From Budorcas taxicolor (taxonomy: Eukaryota > Chordata > Mammalia > Artiodactyla > Bovidae), in assembly GCF_023091745.1 (NCBI RefSeq), contig NW_026291756.1, forward strand, positions 124,001 through 188,000: a stretch of DNA of 64,000 bases, read 5' to 3'. The notes below the pieces were generated by a model that saw only the letters and a program-made list of their open reading frames with translations, had not been told where the DNA came from and did not search any database. The translations under genes and the position numbers were made by a program. Shown here piece after piece: positions 59,748 to 64,000 of the stretch (the first letter of the stretch is position 1; each line of letters opens with the position of its first letter).

Positions 59748-60563
59748 TTGGTGCAAATCAAGAAGTTCCCCGACCTAGCCGTCTCCACTCGAGAGGAATC
59801 ACGAGGGTCCCGCCCACATCCAGAGGAGCCCCGTTTCCGCCTCGTAGCTCGAGATGAGGGATCCTTTCCCTGCTTCGTCGGGAAAGAGTTCCCGGCGTTC
59901 CCGTCGCATCTCAAGAGGAGGCCCTCTCAACAGGAACGGCGAGAGGAACTCCAGGGTCGTGCCACCATTCCAAGAGTCCCCCAGATGTCTCAGTCCATTC
60001 CAGAGGAACCTCTTTTCCCTTCACCGGCTCGTCTTTCACGCCGAGGATCGACTCACACCAAGGTGGCACGTGGCACAGCCCTGTGGGAAAGCCTCGTGGG
60101 AAAGACTCGAGGGACAGCCTCGAGGGAAAGCCACAGATCCTTTGATCCACGTGACAGGAAGCGTGACACTCCTGCTGCAGCTCGGGAGGAAAGCGCACGT
60201 GCATACCCCCACTCGAGACGAGGACTGACTCCCCTGGGGAGACTCAGAAGCACCCCAAGATCCATGGCAACACTGGAGAGGAATCCTCAGGTTCCGGCCC
60301 CGACTCCACACAAGGACTGAGGCCCCAGCATGGATGGGAGAGGAATCTCGAGAGGTCCCCTAGCAACTCGCATGGGGACTGGCCTTTCCTGAGGCCACCA
60401 GAGCGGGTCCCTGAGGTCCCCGTCGTAACTCGAGAAGACCTGCCGCAACTGGAGAAAATCCAGGAGGTTCTCCCCTCCAGGCGAGATGAGGCCCATTTCC
60501 GCTGAGGCGTCTCGAGGCTGATCACATCTCACCTCTGGAACTTCGAAAGGGTCCTTCACACCC
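59748..60563 (+). repeat. Monomer M74, type Z, 816 bp
   Basis: gaaagactcgag, gatcctttg, cactcctgc, gcataccccc, gccccagcatgg, gaatctcgag, aactggag. Full-length ggtcccctagc. Private gaggactgac, gcatggatggg, cacatctcacc. Confidence 0.9.
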
Positions 60564-61379
60564 TTGGTGCAAATCAAGAAGTTCCCCGACATACCCGTCT
60601 CCACTCGAGAGGAATCACGAGGGTCCCGCCCACATCCAGAGGAGCCCCGTTTCCGCCTCATAGCTCGAGATGAGGGATCCTTTCCCTGCTTCGTCGGGAA
60701 AGAGTTCCCGGCGTTCCCGTCGCATCTCAAGAGGAGGCCCTCTCAACAGGAACGGCGAGAGGAACTCCAGGGTCGTGCCACCATTCCAAGAGTCCCCCAG
60801 ATGTCTCAGTCCATTCCAGAGGAACCTCTTTTCCCTTCACCGGCTCGTCTTTCACGCCGAGGATCGACTCACACCAAGGTGGCACGTGGCACAGCCCTGT
60901 GGGAAAGCCTCGTGGGAAAGCCTCGAGGGACAGCCTCGAGGGAAAGCCACAGATCCCTTGATCCACGTGACAGGAAGCGTGACACTACTGCTGCAGCTCG
61001 GGAGGAAAGCGCACGTGCATGCCCCCACTCGAGACGCGGCCTGACTCCCCTGGGGAGACTCAGAAGCACCCCAAGATCCATGGCAACACTGGAGAGGAAT
61101 CCTCAGGTTCCGGCCCCGACTCCACACAAGGACTGAGGCCCCGGCATGGACGGGAGAGGAATCCCGAGGGGTCCCCTAGCAACTCGCATGGGGACTGGCC
61201 TTTCCTGAGGCCACCAGAGCGGGTCCCTGAGGTCCCCGTCGTAACTCGAGAAGACCTGCCGCAACTCGAGAAAATCCAGGAGGTTCTCCCCTCCAGGCGA
61301 GATGAGGCCCATTTCCGCTGAGGCGTCTCGAGGCTGATCACACCTCACCTCTGGAACTTCGAAAGGGTCCTTCACACCC
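60564..61379 (+). repeat. Monomer M75, type W, 816 bp
   Basis: gacgcggcc and gaggggtcccc as in M68, 5,710 bases upstream. Private cctcatagctcg. Confidence 0.9.
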
Positions 61380-62194
61380 TTGGTGCAAATCAAGAAGTTC
61401 CCCGACCTAGGCGTCTCCACTCGAGAGGAATCACGAGGGTCCCGCCCACATCCAGAGGAGCCCCGTTTCCGCCTCGTAGCTCGAGATGAGGGATCCTTAC
61501 ACTGCTTCTTCGGGAAAGAGTTCCCGGCGTTCCCGTCGCATCTCAAGAGGAGGCCCTCTCAACAGGAACGGCGAGAGGAACTCCAGGGTCGTGCCACCAT
61601 TCCAGGAGTCCCCCAGATGTCTCAGTCCATTCCAGAGGAACCTCTTTTCCCTTCATCGGCTCGTCTTTCACGCCGAGGATCGACTCACACCAAGGTGGCA
61701 CGTGGCACAGCCCTGTGGGAAAGCCTCGTGAGAAAGCCTCGAGGGACAGCCTCGAGGGAAAGCCACAGATCCCTTGATCCTCCTGACAGGAGGCGTGACA
61801 CTACTGCTGCAGCTCGGGAGGAAAGCGCACGTGCATGCCCCCACTCGAGACGAGGCCTGACTCCCCTGGGGAGACTCAAAAGCACCCCAAGATCCATGGC
61901 AACACTGGAGAGGAATCCTCAGGTTCCGGCCCCGACTCCACACAAGGACTGAGGCCCGGCATGGACGGGAGAGGAATCCCGAGAGGTCCCCTAGCAAATC
62001 GCATGGGGACTGGCCTTTCCTGAGGCCACCAGAGCGGGTCTCTGAGGTCCCCGTCGTAACTCGAGAAGACCTGCCGCAACTCGAGAAAATCCAGGAGGTT
62101 CTCCCCTCCAGGCGAGATGAGGCCCATTTCCGCTGAGGCGTCTCGAGGCTGATCACACCTCAACTCTGGAACTTCGAAAGGGTCCTTCACACCC
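61380..62194 (+). repeat. Monomer M76, type X, 815 bp
   Basis: gtgagaaagcc, gatcctcctgac, gggtctctg, ctcaactctgg. One C lost in gaggcccggc. Private ccttacactgc, cttcatcggc, gacaggaggc and ctcaaaagc; cttcttcggg is also in M39. Confidence 0.9.
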
Positions 62195-63010
62195 TTGGTG
62201 CAAATCAAGAAGTTCCCCGACCTAGCCGTCTCCACTCGAGAGGAATCACGAGGGTCCCGCCCACATCCAGAGGAGCCCCGTTTCCGCCTCGTATCTCGAG
62301 ATGAGGGATCCTTTCCCTGCTTCGTCGGGAAAGAGTTCCCGGCGTTCCCGTCGCATCTCAAGAGGAGGCCCTCTCAATAGGAACGGCGAGAGGAACTCCA
62401 GGGTCGTGTCACCATTCCAAGAGTCCCCCAGATGTCTCAGTCCATTCCAGAGGAAACTCTTTTCCCTTCACCGGCTCGTCTTTCACGCCGAGGATCGACT
62501 CACACCAAGGTGGCACGTGGCACAGCCCTGTGGGAAAGCCTCGTGGGAAAGCCTCGAGGGACAGCCTCGAGGGAAAGCCACAGATCCTTTGATCCACGTG
62601 ACAGGAAGCGTGACACTACTGCTGCAGCTCGGGAGGAAAGCGCACGTGCATGCCCCCACTCGAGACGAGGCCTGACTCCCCTGGGGACACTCAGAAGCAC
62701 CCCAAGATCCATGGCAACACTGGAGAGGAATCCTCAGGTTCCGGCCCCGACTCCACACAAGGACTGAGGCCCCGGCATGGAAGGGAGAGGAATCCCGAGA
62801 GGTCCCCTAGCAACTCGCATGGGGACTGGCCTTTCCTGAGGCCACCAGAGCGGGTCCCTGAGGTCCCCGTCGTAACTCGAGAAGACCTGCCGCAACTCGA
62901 GAAAATCCAGGAGGTTCTCCCCTCCAGGCGAGATGAGGCCCATTTCCGCTGAGGCGTCTCGAGGCTGATCACACCTCACCTCTGGAACTTCGAAAGGGTC
63001 CTTCACACCC
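62195..63010 (+). repeat. Monomer M77, type Y, 816 bp
   Basis: cgtatctcgag (shared with M78 and M79), ctcaataggaac, gaggaaactc, ggacactcag, catggaaggg, with gatcctttg from the Z type. Private cgtgtcacc. Confidence 0.9.
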
Positions 63011-63826
63011 TTGGTGCAAATCAAGAAGTTCCCCGACCTAGCCGTCTCCACTCGAGAGGAATCACGAGGGTCCCGCCCACATCCAGAGGAGCCCCGTTTC
63101 CGCCTCGTATCTCGAGATGAGGGATCCTTTCCCTGCTTCGTCGGGAAAGAGTTCCCGGCGTTCCCGTCGCATCTCAAGAGGAGGCCCTCTCAACAGGAAC
63201 GGCGAGAGGAACTCCAGGGTCGTGCCACCATTCCAAGAGTCCCCCAGATGTCTCAGTCCATTCCAGAGGAACCTCTTTTCCCTTCACCGGCTCGTCTTTC
63301 ACGCCGAGGATCGACTCACACCAAGGTGGCATGTGGCACAGCCCTGTGGGAAAGCCTCGTGGGAAAGCCTCGAGGGACAGCCTCGAGGGAAAGCCACAGA
63401 TCCTTTGATCCACGTGACAGGAAGCGTGACACTCCTGCTGCAGCTCGGGAGGAAAGCGCACGTGCATGCCCACACTCGAGACGAGGCCTGACTCCCCTGG
63501 GGAGACTCAGAAGCACCCAAAGATCCATGGCAACACTGGAGAGGAATCCTCAGGTTCCGGCCCCGACTCCACACAAGGACTGAGGCCCCGGCATGGACGG
63601 GAGAGGAATCCCGAGAGGTCCCCTAGCAACTCGCATGGGGACTGGCCTTTCCTGAGGCCACCAGAGCGGGTCCCTGAGGTCTCCGTCGTAACTCGAGAAG
63701 ACCTGCCGCAACTCGAGAAAATCCAGGAGGTTCTCCCCTCCAGGCGAGATGAGGCCCATTTCCGCTGAGGCGTCTCGAGGCTGATCACACCTCACCTCTG
63801 GAACTTCGAAAGGGTCCTTCACACCC
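63011..63826 (+). repeat. Monomer M78, type Z, 816 bp
   Basis: cgtatctcgag, gatcctttg, cactcctgc; first CACGTG lost as ggcatgtgg. Private gcccacactcg, acccaaagatcc and gaggtctccg. Confidence 0.9.
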
Positions 63827-64000
63827 TTGGTGCAAATCAAGAAGTTCCCCGACCTAGCCGTCTCCACTCGAGAGGAATCACGAGGGTCCCGCCCACATCC
63901 AGAGGAGCCCCGTTTCCGCCTCGTATCTCGAGATGAGGGATCCTTTCCCTGCTTCGTCGGGAAAGAGTTCCCGGCGTTCCCGTCGCATCTCAAGAGGAGG
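63827..64000 (+). repeat. Monomer M79, partial (5' 174 bp)
   Basis: acctagccg, gaggaatcac, cgtatctcgag, tgcttcg. The window ends at caagaggagg, inside the unit. Confidence 0.9.

Larger units (their letters stand above)
1..64000 (+). repeat. Bovid satellite I-type tandem array, ~816-bp unit
   Basis: Landmarks such as ttggtgcaaatcaagaag, cagtccattccagagg and gatccatggcaacac recur every 814 to 817 bases from first base to last, always on the same strand. No other sequence interrupts them. Neighbouring units look very similar, mostly differing by scattered single-base changes. The unit length, high CpG density and internal periodicity of about 31 bp match ruminant satellite I, best the sheep/goat 816-bp form; that assignment comes from knowledge of the family, not a search. 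The likely location is centromeric or pericentromeric heterochromatin. Both ends of the window cut through a monomer, so the real array is longer. No promoter, polyadenylation signal or terminator was recognised. Confidence 0.93.

Noticed and set aside
1..64000. CRISPR-like or phage/bacterial repeat array
   Set aside because: The repeated unit is 816 bp with no short repeat plus unique spacer pattern. There are no cas-like genes or prokaryotic genes.
1..64000. Retroelement or endogenous viral insertion
   Set aside because: No long terminal repeats, target-site duplications, poly-A tract, or reverse transcriptase, integrase or gag-like translations. Every stretch I followed aligns to the satellite unit.
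1..64000. Ribosomal RNA, tRNA or histone tandem cluster
   Set aside because: No conserved rRNA segments, no tRNA A/B-box cloverleaf and no histone-like translations in the unit.

Overview
The whole 64 kb window is one uninterrupted, head-to-tail tandem satellite array. I see no gene, RNA gene, transposable element, CRISPR array or unique sequence anywhere in it. The repeat unit is about 816 bp and all copies lie in the same orientation. Taking TTGGTGCAAATC as an arbitrary start, the window holds a 191-bp tail of one monomer (M0), 78 full monomers (M1 to M78, 814 to 817 bp) and the first 174 bp of another (M79).

Organism: the 816-bp unit, the GC- and CpG-rich composition and the internal periodicity of about 30 to 31 bp all fit the satellite I family of bovid pericentromeres. 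The unit length matches the sheep/goat satellite I (about 816 to 820 bp), a relative of the bovine 1.715 satellite. I therefore infer a caprine ruminant (sheep, goat or close relative), a centromeric or pericentromeric location, and probably a long-read assembly. Sheep and goat cannot be separated by eye, and cervid satellite I relatives of similar unit length are not fully excluded.

Layout: three compositional domains are visible. (1) About 1 to 32 kb mixes four monomer types. A has acctagccg, CTCTAG replacing CTCGAG, usually tgcatcg and ctctctac. B has a 1-bp deletion (gaggttcac), ttttcgcc, aatggcgag and is 815 bp. C has acatacccg with gagcaatcac. D has acatacccg with gaggaatcac. They often run A-B-C-D. 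(2) About 32 to 48 kb has no B or C; it is dominated by acctagccg monomers, many with gaacggtgag, and by trimer- to hexamer-scale copies. (3) About 48 to 64 kb carries a different marker set (ggacactcag, gatcctttg, gtgagaaagcc, gacgcggcc). From about 53 kb it settles into a four-monomer higher-order repeat, here called Y-Z-W-X, with one W missing.

Two 3' variants recur and are named here. The K-tail carries several of: cacacgag, gcaaaactgg or gcaaaaatgg, ggatccggctccg, gtcgccg, ccaagcg or ccaaacg. The T-tail is gaggtgtcacgagg in place of gaggcgtctcgagg.

Interpretation: the many open frames on both strands come from a unit length divisible by three and few stops in a CpG-rich repeat; I do not regard any as a gene. 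The interest lies in array evolution: recent local duplications, chimeric monomers and an emerging higher-order structure. I did not find a new molecular system here.
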